From Streptomyces glomeratus (GTDB lineage: Bacteria > Actinomycetota > Actinomycetes > Streptomycetales > Streptomycetaceae): a DNA stretch of 64,000 bases. Under the pieces are notes generated by a model, which saw only the letters and a list, made by a program, of their open reading frames with translations, was not told the origin of the DNA and made no database searches. The position numbers and the translations under genes are program-made. The stretch spans positions 60,892 through 124,891 of the forward strand of contig NZ_JAKEEB010000020.1 of NCBI RefSeq assembly GCF_021462825.1, given 5' to 3'. Below, in pieces: positions 15,875 to 24,559 of the stretch. Position 1 is the stretch's first letter, and every line of letters starts with the position of its first letter.

Positions 15875-17851
15875 GTGTCAGACGTCCGTGTGATCATCCA
15901 ACGCGATTCCGAGCGGGAAGAGCGCGTGGTGACGACGGGCACTACGGCCGCCGACCTCTTCGCCGGCGAGCGCTCGATCATCGCCGCGCGGGTGGGCGGC
16001 GAACTGAAGGACCTCGCGTACCCCGTGAAGGACGGCGAGACCGTCGAGGGCGTCGAGATCTCCTCCGAGGACGGTCTCAACATCCTGCGCCACTCCACCG
16101 CGCACGTCATGGCGCAGGCCGTGCAGGAGATCTTCCCCGAGGCCAAGCTGGGCATCGGCCCGCCGGTCAAGGACGGCTTCTACTACGACTTCGACGTCGC
16201 GAGGCCGTTCACGCCGGAGGATCTCAAGGCCATCGAGAAGAAGATGCAGGAGATCCAGAAGCGCGGCCAGCGTTTCTCCCGCCGTGTCGTCACCGACGAG
16301 GCCGCCCGCGAGGAGCTGGCGAACGAGCCGTACAAGCTGGAGCTGATCGGTCTCAAGGGCTCGGCGTCCAGCGAGGACGGCGCGGACGTCGAGGTCGGCG
16401 CCGGCGAGCTGACGATCTACGACAACCTGGACGCCAAGACCGGCGAGCTGTGCTGGAAGGACCTCTGCCGCGGTCCGCACCTGCCCTCCACCCGCCTCAT
16501 CCCGGCGTTCAAGCTCATGCGCAACGCGGCCGCCTACTGGCGCGGCAGCGAGAAGAACCCGATGCTCCAGCGCATCTACGGCACCGCCTGGCCGTCCAAG
16601 GACGAGCTGAAGGCGCACCTGGACTTCCTCGCCGAGGCCGAGAAGCGCGACCACCGCAAGCTGGGCAGCGAGCTGGACCTGTTCTCCGTCCCGGAGCAGA
16701 TCGGCTCCGGCCTCGCCGTCTTCCACCCCAAGGGCGGCATCGTCCGCCGTGTGATGGAGGACTACTCGCGGCGCCGCCACGAGGAAGAGGGCTACGAGTT
16801 CGTCTACACCCCGCACGCGACGAAGGGGAAGCTCTTCGAGACCTCGGGCCACCTGGACTGGTACGCCGACGGCATGTACCCGCCCATGCAGCTCGACGAG
16901 GGCGTGGACTACTACCTCAAGCCCATGAACTGCCCGATGCACAACCTGATCTTCGACGCGCGCGGCCGCTCGTACCGTGAACTGCCGCTGCGCTTCTTCG
17001 AGTTCGGCACCGTGTACCGGTACGAGAAGTCCGGCGTCGTGCACGGCCTGACCCGTGCCCGCGGCTTCACCCAGGACGACGCGCACATCTACTGCACGCG
17101 CGAGCAGATGGCCGACGAGCTCGACAAGACGCTCACCTTCGTGCTGAACCTGCTGCGCGACTACGGCCTGACCGACTTCTATCTGGAGCTGTCCACCAAG
17201 GACCCGGAGAAGTACGTCGGCTCCGACGAGGCCTGGGAAGAGGCCACCGAGACCCTGCGCCAGGTCGCCGAGAAGCAGGGCCTGCCGCTGGTCCCGGACC
17301 CGGGCGGCGCCGCCTTCTACGGCCCGAAGATCTCCGTCCAGGCGAAGGACGCCATCGGCCGCACCTGGCAGATGTCGACGGTCCAGCTGGACTTCAACCT
17401 GCCGGAGCGCTTCGACCTGGAGTACACGGCCGCCGACGGCTCCAAGCAGCGCCCGGTCATGATCCACCGCGCCCTCTTCGGCTCCATCGAGCGGTTCTTC
17501 GCAGTGCTCCTCGAGCACTACGCCGGCGCCTTCCCGGCCTGGCTGGCCCCGGTCCAGGCCATCGGCATCCCGATCGGTGACGCGCACGTCGAGTATCTGG
17601 AGAAGTTCGCCGAGGCCGCCCGGAAGAAGGGCCTGCGCGTCGAGGTGGACTCCTCCTCGGACCGCATGCAGAAGAAGATCCGCAACGCCCAGAAGCAGAA
17701 GGTGCCCTTCATGGTCATCGTGGGCGACGAGGACATGTCGAACGGCTCGGTGTCCTTCCGCTACCGGGACGGCTCCCAGGAGAACGCCATCCCGTTCGAC
17801 GAGGCCATCGCGAAGATCGTGAAGGTCGTCGAGGAGCGGGCACAGGTCTGA
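15875..17851 (+). CDS. thrS: threonyl-tRNA synthetase
   Basis: The protein charges tRNA-Thr with threonine. From GTG 15875 it has 658 residues, the usual length: TGS domain first, then the editing domain with H73-STA-H77 and CRGPH, then the class II catalytic core with RYEKSG, MNCPMH and a C-terminal anticodon-binding domain. AGGAGAG just upstream supports GTG 15875. However TACGAT at 15811-15816 ends seven bases before an in-frame ATG at 15824, which would give a leaderless mRNA and 17 extra N-terminal residues (MRALQYGAAS...). I kept the GTG because the family begins there. No T-box is seen. A very strong hairpin ends the gene. Confidence 0.97.
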   Translation: MSDVRVIIQRDSEREERVVTTGTTAADLFAGERSIIAARVGGELKDLAYPVKDGETVEGVEISSEDGLNILRHSTAHVMAQAVQEIFPEAKLGIGPPVKDGFYYDFDVARPFTPEDLKAIEKKMQEIQKRGQRFSRRVVTDEAAREELANEPYKLELIGLKGSASSEDGADVEVGAGELTIYDNLDAKTGELCWKDLCRGPHLPSTRLIPAFKLMRNAAAYWRGSEKNPMLQRIYGTAWPSKDELKAHLDFLAEAEKRDHRKLGSELDLFSVPEQIGSGLAVFHPKGGIVRRVMEDYSRRRHEEEGYEFVYTPHATKGKLFETSGHLDWYADGMYPPMQLDEGVDYYLKPMNCPMHNLIFDARGRSYRELPLRFFEFGTVYRYEKSGVVHGLTRARGFTQDDAHIYCTREQMADELDKTLTFVLNLLRDYGLTDFYLELSTKDPEKYVGSDEAWEEATETLRQVAEKQGLPLVPDPGGAAFYGPKISVQAKDAIGRTWQMSTVQLDFNLPERFDLEYTAADGSKQRPVMIHRALFGSIERFFAVLLEHYAGAFPAWLAPVQAIGIPIGDAHVEYLEKFAEAARKKGLRVEVDSSSDRMQKKIRNAQKQKVPFMVIVGDEDMSNGSVSFRYRDGSQENAIPFDEAIAKIVKVVEERAQV

Positions 17852-17858
17852 TCCGCAG

Positions 17859-17906
17859 GTGACGGGAGGGCCCCGGGGACCGGTTTCCCCGGGGCCCTCC
17901 CGTCAC
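17859..17906 (+). terminator. 21-bp perfect terminator hairpin after thrS
   Basis: The perfect stem 17859-17879 with 17886-17906 closes a CCGGTT loop and begins seven bases after the thrS stop. It has no long U tract, as is common in Streptomyces. Confidence 0.85.
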
Positions 17907-17939
17907 GCCGAGCACGACCGAAGCCATATGCTGCACTGC

Positions 17940-18488
17940 ATGACGAGTGAGCCGGAGCAGCAGATCGGAGTGGGGACGCAGGACGCGTTCCAGCGCCTGT
18001 GGACGCCCCACCGGATGGCCTACATCCAGGGCGAGAACAAGCCGACCGGTCCGGGGGCCGACGACGGCTGCCCGTTCTGCACCCTTCCGGCCAAGTCCGA
18101 CGAGGACGGGCTGATCGTCAAGCGCGGCGAGCAGGTGTACGCGGTCCTCAACCTGTACCCGTACAACGGCGGCCACCTGATGGTCGTGCCCTACCGCCAC
18201 GTCGCCGACTACACCGACCTGACGGCGCCGGAGACCGCGGAGCTGGCCGAGCTGACCAAGCAGGCGATGACCGCCCTGCGCCAGGCCTCCGGGGCCCACG
18301 GCTTCAACATCGGCATGAACCAGGGCACGGTCGCCGGCGCGGGCATCGCCGCCCACCTGCACCAGCACGTCGTGCCGCGCTGGGGCGGCGACACCAACTT
18401 CATGCCGGTGATCGGTCACACGAAGGTGCTGCCGCAGCTGCTGGCCGACACCCGCACGATGCTCGCGGAGGCCTGGCCGACTGCGTGA
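17940..18488 (+). CDS. HIT-family nucleotide hydrolase/transferase
   Basis: The 182-residue protein has CPFC, the substrate loop NLYPYNGGHLMVVP and the histidine triad HLHQHVVPRW, defining a HIT-fold nucleotidyl hydrolase or transferase; actinobacterial members of this branch are related to Ap4A phosphorylases and AMP-releasing hydrolases. It would cleave dinucleoside polyphosphates or adenylated amino-acid side products. TATGCT at 17927-17932 ends seven bases before the ATG, consistent with a leaderless mRNA separate from thrS. Location next to thrS is notable because synthetases generate Ap4A. Confidence 0.92.
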   Translation: MTSEPEQQIGVGTQDAFQRLWTPHRMAYIQGENKPTGPGADDGCPFCTLPAKSDEDGLIVKRGEQVYAVLNLYPYNGGHLMVVPYRHVADYTDLTAPETAELAELTKQAMTALRQASGAHGFNIGMNQGTVAGAGIAAHLHQHVVPRWGGDTNFMPVIGHTKVLPQLLADTRTMLAEAWPTA

Positions 18489-18530
18489 GGGCCGGGGGAA
18501 CCGGCCCGTCCGGCCCGGCCGCCGCAGACC

Positions 18531-20189
18531 CTACGCGTCGTAGACGTCCGCCTTCCGCGGCGTCGGATCCTGCACCTGCGTGCTGAGGAACGCCGAGCGC
18601 GTCCCGAACTTCTCCGTGTCCACGCCGTTCTCCTCCAGCACCCGGATCGCCGCCGCGTGCACCACCCGCAGCACCGGCGTCGCCGCCCGCAGCGCGTCGT
18701 CCGCCATGAAGCGATGCCGCCAGGGCTGGTCCGCCCAGGCGTGACGCAGACCGAACGGCTCGGGCAGGGTGAGCGACCCGCCGAGCCAGTTCAGCAGCGG
18801 CGGATACCAGCTGAGCGGGGCGCGGACCGCCAGCCGCACCACCTCGTCCGTGTCGACCAGCGGGAGCTTCACCTCGCGGGTCTCCCAGAACCTGACCTGC
18901 TTCTGCACCTTCTTGGTCGGCGCCGCCGGCTTGGTCGTGAACAGCGCGTTCACCGGCCCCAGGGCGTGCCCGGTGACCTCGATGCGCAGCGTCTCGTGCA
19001 GCACGGTCACCGTGATCAGCATGGTGAGGATCAGCTGGCCGTCCCACAGGGTCCACTGGACCCCGAGATAGTGCCGCTCACCTCCGCCGAACTGCTGCTT
19101 GTTGCAGATCTCCTGTATCGCGTGCTGCTTGAACTGGTACGCGTCCACGTCCGTGTTCTCGGGGCGGGACACCTCCACGGCCTTCTCCCCGATCGGGCTG
19201 ACGATCCAGTGCCTGATCGAAGGGGTCGGGAAGCCGCCGGTGTTGAGCGGGCCGCGCTCCAGCATGCGCAGCTGGTCGTGGATGACCTTGATCACGTCCC
19301 AGCTGCGGAACGGGTGGATCTCCTTGTCCGGGTCGGCCGGCACCAGGTCCTCGGCGAGCTGCCAGCTGCCCCAGCGCGTGCCCATGCCGAGGATGCCCTT
19401 GGGACCGGCGTAGAAGACGGAGTTGGACTGCTGTTCGGCGCTCAGCCGGGCGAGAGCCTGGCGCAGCCGCTCGGCGGAGGTCTCCCCGGGGCTGCCGGGC
19501 ACCGCCTCGGGGATCTTGGCGCCGAGCCCCCCGCCGGCCAGCAGGCTCTCCCAGCGCTCGCGCAGGTCCTTCGCCGTCCGCTCGCAGATCTGCTTCGCCC
19601 AGTACCAGCCGATCACGGGCAGGACGATCGCCGCGCGCCCGTACCACCCCCAGAAGCCCGTGAACGGCATCCGGATCACGAAGATCACGGCGAGGACGCC
19701 CACCGCCGCCAGCAGCACGGTGCCGAGGGCGGATCCGCGCTTGGCGTCCCGCTTGACGATGCCGGCCCGGATCGTGAAGACCAGCAGCCACACCAGCAGC
19801 CCGGGCAGGAACAGCACCCCGCACAGCACGGTCACGGCCGATAGCCAGTTGTCGCGCTCCCGCCGGATGCGGTGGGCGGCCATGCAGTGCTCGACGACCA
19901 CCTGCGGCTCGGTGCCGAAGGACTGGATGAGCGGCTTGCGTTCGGCACCCAGCATGCGGTCGCGCACGGCGAGCGAGAAGGCCTCGCCGAGGTTCGGCCG
20001 GAAGAGCTTCGCCCAGGGGCGGGGAGGGCTGACGGTCGACTGATGCCATTCGTTGTCGGCGTCGAGGATCGTCTCGACCTTCGCGTCCCGGTAGGCCGCC
20101 GAGGCCAGGGCGTAGGTCGCCGCCGTCTGGCCCGCAGAGCCCGAGAGAGGCACCTGTGCCCCGGGACTGAAATCGAATCCGTCCGTCAC
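18531..20189 (-). CDS. large membrane protein of unknown function
   Basis: The 552-residue protein has hydrophobic helices near residues 110-135 (LCGVLFLPGLLVWLLVF), 150-170 (VLLAAVGVLAVIFVI) and 180-200 (AAIVLPVIGWYWA), and a weaker one later (LILTMLITVTVLHET), with large soluble N- and C-terminal parts. GTG 20189 was chosen because AAGGGGG lies just upstream and the longer frame has no support. No catalytic motif is visible. It is convergent with the HIT gene and stands alone. I do not recognise the family. Confidence 0.75.
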   Translation of the reverse strand: MTDGFDFSPGAQVPLSGSAGQTAATYALASAAYRDAKVETILDADNEWHQSTVSPPRPWAKLFRPNLGEAFSLAVRDRMLGAERKPLIQSFGTEPQVVVEHCMAAHRIRRERDNWLSAVTVLCGVLFLPGLLVWLLVFTIRAGIVKRDAKRGSALGTVLLAAVGVLAVIFVIRMPFTGFWGWYGRAAIVLPVIGWYWAKQICERTAKDLRERWESLLAGGGLGAKIPEAVPGSPGETSAERLRQALARLSAEQQSNSVFYAGPKGILGMGTRWGSWQLAEDLVPADPDKEIHPFRSWDVIKVIHDQLRMLERGPLNTGGFPTPSIRHWIVSPIGEKAVEVSRPENTDVDAYQFKQHAIQEICNKQQFGGGERHYLGVQWTLWDGQLILTMLITVTVLHETLRIEVTGHALGPVNALFTTKPAAPTKKVQKQVRFWETREVKLPLVDTDEVVRLAVRAPLSWYPPLLNWLGGSLTLPEPFGLRHAWADQPWRHRFMADDALRAATPVLRVVHAAAIRVLEENGVDTEKFGTRSAFLSTQVQDPTPRKADVYDA

Positions 20190-20380
20190 TGCCCGCCCCC
20201 TTGCCGCCGAACCCGCTCCTGCGGCCTTCCCGACTTCCCTGCCCCGCACACCTGTTGAACAGGTCATCATGGTGATCGCGTGTCAACTTGATCAGGTCAT
20301 CAGCGTATCCGGCGCCGCCGACATTCGTCGGCGGACGGCCGGAAGCCGCCCGCCGGGGGGAGCGAAGACGCCGGGCCCGC

Positions 20381-22579
20381 CTACGCGTTCTGCTGCGCCT
20401 GCTCGCGGATCTTCTGTGCGAGCTGCGGCGGCATGGGCTCGTGCCGCGCGTAGGACCGGCTGAACCGGGCCGTGCCGTGCGAGAGGGAGCGGAGGTCGAC
20501 CGCGTACCGGCCGATCTCGATCTCCGGCACCTCGGCCCGCACCAGAGTCCGGCCGGCGCTCGTCTGTTCGGTGCCCAGGACCCGGCCGCGGCGCGTGGAC
20601 AGGTCGCTCATCACGGCGCCGACGTAGTCGTCGCCGACCAGCACCGAGACCTCGGCGACCGGTTCCAGGAGGTGGATGGTCGCGTCGGCCGCCGCCTCGC
20701 GCAGGGCGAGCGCGCCCGCCGTCTGGAAGGCGGCGTCCGAGGAGTCCACGGAGTGCGCCTTGCCGTCGAGGAGCGTGATCCGGACGTCCACCAGCGGGTT
20801 GCCGGTGGCCACGCCCTTGGCGGCCTGGGCGCGGACGCCCTTCTCGACGGACGGGATGAACTGCCGGGGCACGGCCCCGCCGACCACCTTGTCGACGAAC
20901 TCGATGCCGGAGCCGCCGGGCAGCGGTTCGACCTCGATCTCGCAGATCGCGTACTGACCGTGTCCGCCGGACTGCTTGACGTGCCGCCCGCGCCCGCCGG
21001 ACCTGCCCGCGAAGGTCTCCCGGAGGGAGACCATGTGCGGCACCACGTCGACCTGGACCCCGTAGCGGCTGCGCAGCCGCTCCAGCGCGACGTCCGCATG
21101 CGCCTCGCCCAGGCACCACAGCACCACCTGATGGGTGTCCTGGTTCTGTTCGAGCCGCATGGTGGGATCCTCGGCGACCAGCCGGGAGAGCCCCTGGCTG
21201 AGCTTGTCCTCGTCCGCCTTGCTGTGCGCCTGGATGGCGAGCGGCAGCAGCGGGTCCGGCATCTCCCAGGGCGCCATGAGCAGCGGGTCGTCCTTGGCCG
21301 AGAGCGTGTCCCCGGTCTCCGCGCGGTTCAGTTTGGCCACGCATGCCAGGTCGCCCGCGATGCACTGCGCCAGCGGGCGCTGCTGTTTGCCGAACGGCAC
21401 GGAGAGGGCGCCGACACGTTCGTCGACGTCGTGGTCCTCGTGGCCGCGGTCGGACAGACCGTGCCCGGAGACATGGACCGTCTCGTCGGGGCGCAGGGTG
21501 CCCGAGAAGACGCGGACCAGCGAGATACGGCCCACATACGGGTCGGAGGACGTCTTGACGACCTCCGCCACCAAGGGCCCCGACGGGTCGCAGAGCGCGA
21601 GCTCCCGGGGCTTGCCGTCCGGAGTGGTGACCGCGGCCGCCTCCCGCTCCAGCGGGGTCGGGAAGCCGCCCGTGATCAGCTCCAGCAGCTCGACGGTGCC
21701 GATTCCCTGGCGGGCGCCCTCGGCGGCGGGCGCGGCGGCCAGCACGGGGAAGAAGACCCCGCGCGCCACCGCGCGCTCCAGGTCCTGCACCAGCGTGGCG
21801 ACGTCGACGTCCTCGCCGCCCACATAGCGGTCCATCAGGGTCTCGTCCTCGCTCTCCGAGATGATCCCCTCGATGAGCCGGTTGCGGGCCTCCTCGATCC
21901 TCGGCAGCTGCTCGGACCCCGGTTCGGACTCCTTGCGCTCGCCCGAGGAGTAGTCGAACAGCTTCTGCGACAGCAGTCCGACCAGCCCGGTCACGGGCGC
22001 GTGCCCGTCGGGGCCCTGCGGGCCGTGCAGCGGCAGATACAGGGGCAGTACGGCGTCGGGGTCGTCCGCGCCGAACTCCTGCGCGCACACCCGGGTCATC
22101 TCCTCGAAGTCGGCCCGGGCGGCCTCCAGGTGTGTGATCACGAGGGCGCGCGGCATACCGACGGCCGCGCACTCGTCCCAGACCATGCGGGTGGAGCCGT
22201 CCACCCCGTCCGCGGCCGAGACGACGAAGAGGGCCGCGTCCGCCGCGCGCAGACCGGCCCGCAACTCCCCGACGAAGTCGGCGTATCCGGGGGTGTCCAG
22301 CAGATTGATCTTGATCCCGTCCCATTCGACGGGGACCAGCGAGAGCTGCACCGAACGCTGCTGCCGGTGCTCGATGTCGTCGTAGTCCGAGACGGTGCCG
22401 CCGTCCTCCACGCGGCCCGCCCGGTTCACCGCTCCCGCGGTCAGCGCGAGAGCCTCCACCAGAGTCGTCTTGCCCGATCCGCTGTGGCCGACCAGCACCA
22501 CATTCCGTACGGACGCGGGGTGGTCGGCCGCTGTAGCCCTGCCGGCGGCTCCGGGGTGTGCGTTCGCCTTGTCGCCCAT
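20381..22579 (-). CDS. EF-G-like GTPase (EF-G2 type paralogue)
   Basis: The 732-residue protein has the EF-G domain order: GTPase with P loop GHSGSGKT (31-38) and DTPG (95-98), then domains II-V with the typical C-terminal end. It departs from translocation factors at two places: the switch I RGIT segment reads QRSVQLS, and the guanine-specificity NKxD motif reads THLE (149-152). This matches the EF-G2 subgroup of actinobacteria; the mycobacterial member has been reported to bind GTP without ribosome-stimulated hydrolysis. It is therefore unlikely to be the housekeeping EF-G. GGGAGG precedes ATG 22579. It is divergent from the PI-phosphate synthase gene. Confidence 0.9.
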   Translation of the reverse strand: MGDKANAHPGAAGRATAADHPASVRNVVLVGHSGSGKTTLVEALALTAGAVNRAGRVEDGGTVSDYDDIEHRQQRSVQLSLVPVEWDGIKINLLDTPGYADFVGELRAGLRAADAALFVVSAADGVDGSTRMVWDECAAVGMPRALVITHLEAARADFEEMTRVCAQEFGADDPDAVLPLYLPLHGPQGPDGHAPVTGLVGLLSQKLFDYSSGERKESEPGSEQLPRIEEARNRLIEGIISESEDETLMDRYVGGEDVDVATLVQDLERAVARGVFFPVLAAAPAAEGARQGIGTVELLELITGGFPTPLEREAAAVTTPDGKPRELALCDPSGPLVAEVVKTSSDPYVGRISLVRVFSGTLRPDETVHVSGHGLSDRGHEDHDVDERVGALSVPFGKQQRPLAQCIAGDLACVAKLNRAETGDTLSAKDDPLLMAPWEMPDPLLPLAIQAHSKADEDKLSQGLSRLVAEDPTMRLEQNQDTHQVVLWCLGEAHADVALERLRSRYGVQVDVVPHMVSLRETFAGRSGGRGRHVKQSGGHGQYAICEIEVEPLPGGSGIEFVDKVVGGAVPRQFIPSVEKGVRAQAAKGVATGNPLVDVRITLLDGKAHSVDSSDAAFQTAGALALREAAADATIHLLEPVAEVSVLVGDDYVGAVMSDLSTRRGRVLGTEQTSAGRTLVRAEVPEIEIGRYAVDLRSLSHGTARFSRSYARHEPMPPQLAQKIREQAQQNA

Positions 22580-22920
22580 GGCCTTGCCTCCCGTGCGCGG
22601 TGAGGTCACTGTGGGCGCGGACGTGCGGACCCGCGTGCGGTAGGCGGCTCCGGTGACGCCCGCGGTGTCTTCGAGCTTTGCACTCCCGTCACGGTGCGTC
22701 CATACGAAGGACGCGATCCCGCCTCCCAGCCGTGATCCGCCGGGCGTGATCCCCGCGCCCGCGCACGCCCCGCCCGCCGCCACCGCCACGTGCACCCGGC
22801 GGCACCGGCACGTGACACGGAGGTCGCGGGTGCCCGCCCGTCGCGCGTGCACACGCGTGGCTACGATGGGCCAGCCGGTGGCCAGCAGGGCCACACGGCT
22901 CACCGACCGTCGGGAAGGCC
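22580..22920. other. divergent intergenic region, promoters only
   Basis: This 341-base gap lies between divergent starts. TACGAT at 22862-22867 may be the -10 of the PI-phosphate synthase operon. No gene or clear repeat was found. Confidence 0.4.
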
Positions 22921-23607
22921 ATGCTGAACAAGTACGCGCGTGCATTCTTCACGCGTGTCCTCACACCGTTCGCCGCGTTTCTGATCCGCAGGGGCGTCAG
23001 CCCCGACACGGTCACGCTCATCGGCACCGCCGGGGTGATCGCGGGCGCGCTGGTCTTCTACCCCAGGGGGGAGTTCTTCTGGGGCACGGTCGTCATCACC
23101 CTGTTCGTGTTCTCGGACCTCGTCGACGGCAACATGGCCCGCCAGCTCGGCCGCTCCAGCCGCTGGGGCGCCTTCCTGGACTCCACCCTGGACCGGGTCG
23201 CCGACGGCGCGATCTTCGGCGGCTTCGCCCTGTGGTACGCGGGCAGCGGCAACGACAACGTCCTGTGCGCGGTCTCGATCTTCTGCCTGGCCAGCGGCCA
23301 GGTCGTGTCCTACACCAAGGCCCGCGGGGAGTCGATCGGTCTGCCCGTCGCCGTGAACGGGCTCGTCGAGCGGGCCGAGCGGCTGGTGATCTCGCTGGTC
23401 GCGGCCGGCTTCGCCGGTCTGCACAAGTTCGGTGTGCCCGGCATCCAGGTGCTGCTGCCGATCGCTCTGTGGATCGTCGCCGTCGGCAGCCTGATCACGC
23501 TGATCCAGCGTGTGGTCACGGTCCGCCGGGAATCCGCCGAGGCGGACGCGGTGGTGGCCGCCGACCGGGGCGGGAACACCTCGCAGGGAAGCGAGAAGGC
23601 GAAGTGA
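22921..23607 (+). CDS. phosphatidylinositol phosphate synthase (CDP-alcohol phosphotransferase)
   Basis: The 228-residue integral membrane enzyme has the complete CDP-alcohol phosphatidyltransferase signature: D66, D69, G70, A73, R74, G83, D87 and D91 within DLVDGNMAR and GAFLDSTLD. In actinobacteria the homologue at this locus joins CDP-diacylglycerol to inositol-1-phosphate to make phosphatidylinositol phosphate, precursor of PI and PI mannosides. About six hydrophobic helices are present. It starts an operon with the acyltransferase and PimA genes, which strongly supports the PI pathway over phosphatidylglycerol phosphate synthesis. GGGAAGG precedes the ATG. Confidence 0.93.
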   Translation: MLNKYARAFFTRVLTPFAAFLIRRGVSPDTVTLIGTAGVIAGALVFYPRGEFFWGTVVITLFVFSDLVDGNMARQLGRSSRWGAFLDSTLDRVADGAIFGGFALWYAGSGNDNVLCAVSIFCLASGQVVSYTKARGESIGLPVAVNGLVERAERLVISLVAAGFAGLHKFGVPGIQVLLPIALWIVAVGSLITLIQRVVTVRRESAEADAVVAADRGGNTSQGSEKAK

Positions 23608-23635
23608 GGGACGGTCGAGAGAGCGGGGCGGCGAC

Positions 23636-24559
23636 GTGACCGGCATCCGGGAGCGGCTCACCGACGGGCTCTACGGACTGGGCTGGGGCACGGTCAGGAC
23701 CCTGCCCGAGCCCGTCGCCAGGCGGCTGGGCCGGACCATCGCCGACCTGGCGTGGAAACAGCGCGGCAAGGGCGTGCAACGGCTCGAGAGCAACTACGCG
23801 CGCGTGGTGCCCGGCGCGAGCCCCGAGCGGCTGGCCCAGCTTTCCCGGGCGGGCATGCGCTCCTATCTGCGCTACTGGATGGAGTCCTTCCGGCTCCCGG
23901 CCTGGAGCGAGGAGCGCATCAAGGACGGCTTCGACCCCAAGGATCTGCACTTCCTCACCGACGGACTGGACGCGGGCAAGGGCGTCGTCCTCGCGCTTCC
24001 CCATCTGGCCAACTGGGACCTGGCCGGCGCCTGGGTCACCACCAAGCTGCGGACGCCGTTCACGACGGTGGCCGAGCGGCTCAAGCCCGAGACGCTCTAC
24101 GACCGCTTCGTCGCCTACCGTGAGGGCCTCGGGATGGAGGTGCTGCCGCACAGCGGCGGCTCCGCGTTCGGCACCCTGGCCAGGCGGCTGCGCGACGGCG
24201 GGCTGGTCTGCCTGGTCGCCGACCGTGACCTGTCGGCCTCCGGCGTCGAGGTCACCTTCTTCGGGGAGACGGCGCGGATGCCCGCGGGACCCGCGCTGCT
24301 CGCCCAGCAGACCGGTGCGCTGCTGATGCCGGTGACCCTCTGGTACGACGACTCGCCCGTCATGCGGGGACGCGTACATCCCCCGATCGAGGTACCCGAG
24401 TCAGGCACCCGGGCCGAGAAGACGTCTGTCATGACACAGGCGCTGGCCGACGCCTTCGCCACGGGGATCGCCGAGCATCCGGAGGACTGGCACATGCTGC
24501 AGCGTCTGTGGCTCGCCGACCTGGATTCCGGCAAGGACCCTCAGAAGGGGGCGCCGTGA
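23636..24559 (+). CDS. phosphatidylinositol mannoside acyltransferase
   Basis: The 307-residue protein belongs to the LpxL/HtrB lysophospholipid acyltransferase family; catalytic H123 and D128 lie in LPHLANWD. Between PI-phosphate synthase and PimA genes, as in mycobacteria (PatA/Rv2611c), it should add a fatty acid to the mannose of PIM on the inner membrane leaflet. GTG 23636 (VTGIRERL) is the first plausible start after the previous gene, 28 bases downstream. Its stop overlaps the GTG of the next gene (GTGA), showing coupling. Confidence 0.92.
   Translation: MTGIRERLTDGLYGLGWGTVRTLPEPVARRLGRTIADLAWKQRGKGVQRLESNYARVVPGASPERLAQLSRAGMRSYLRYWMESFRLPAWSEERIKDGFDPKDLHFLTDGLDAGKGVVLALPHLANWDLAGAWVTTKLRTPFTTVAERLKPETLYDRFVAYREGLGMEVLPHSGGSAFGTLARRLRDGGLVCLVADRDLSASGVEVTFFGETARMPAGPALLAQQTGALLMPVTLWYDDSPVMRGRVHPPIEVPESGTRAEKTSVMTQALADAFATGIAEHPEDWHMLQRLWLADLDSGKDPQKGAP

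Noticed and set aside
15747..15875. T-box or other riboswitch upstream of thrS, and likewise alaS and hisS
   Set aside because: The upstream gaps are too short and lack T-box elements.
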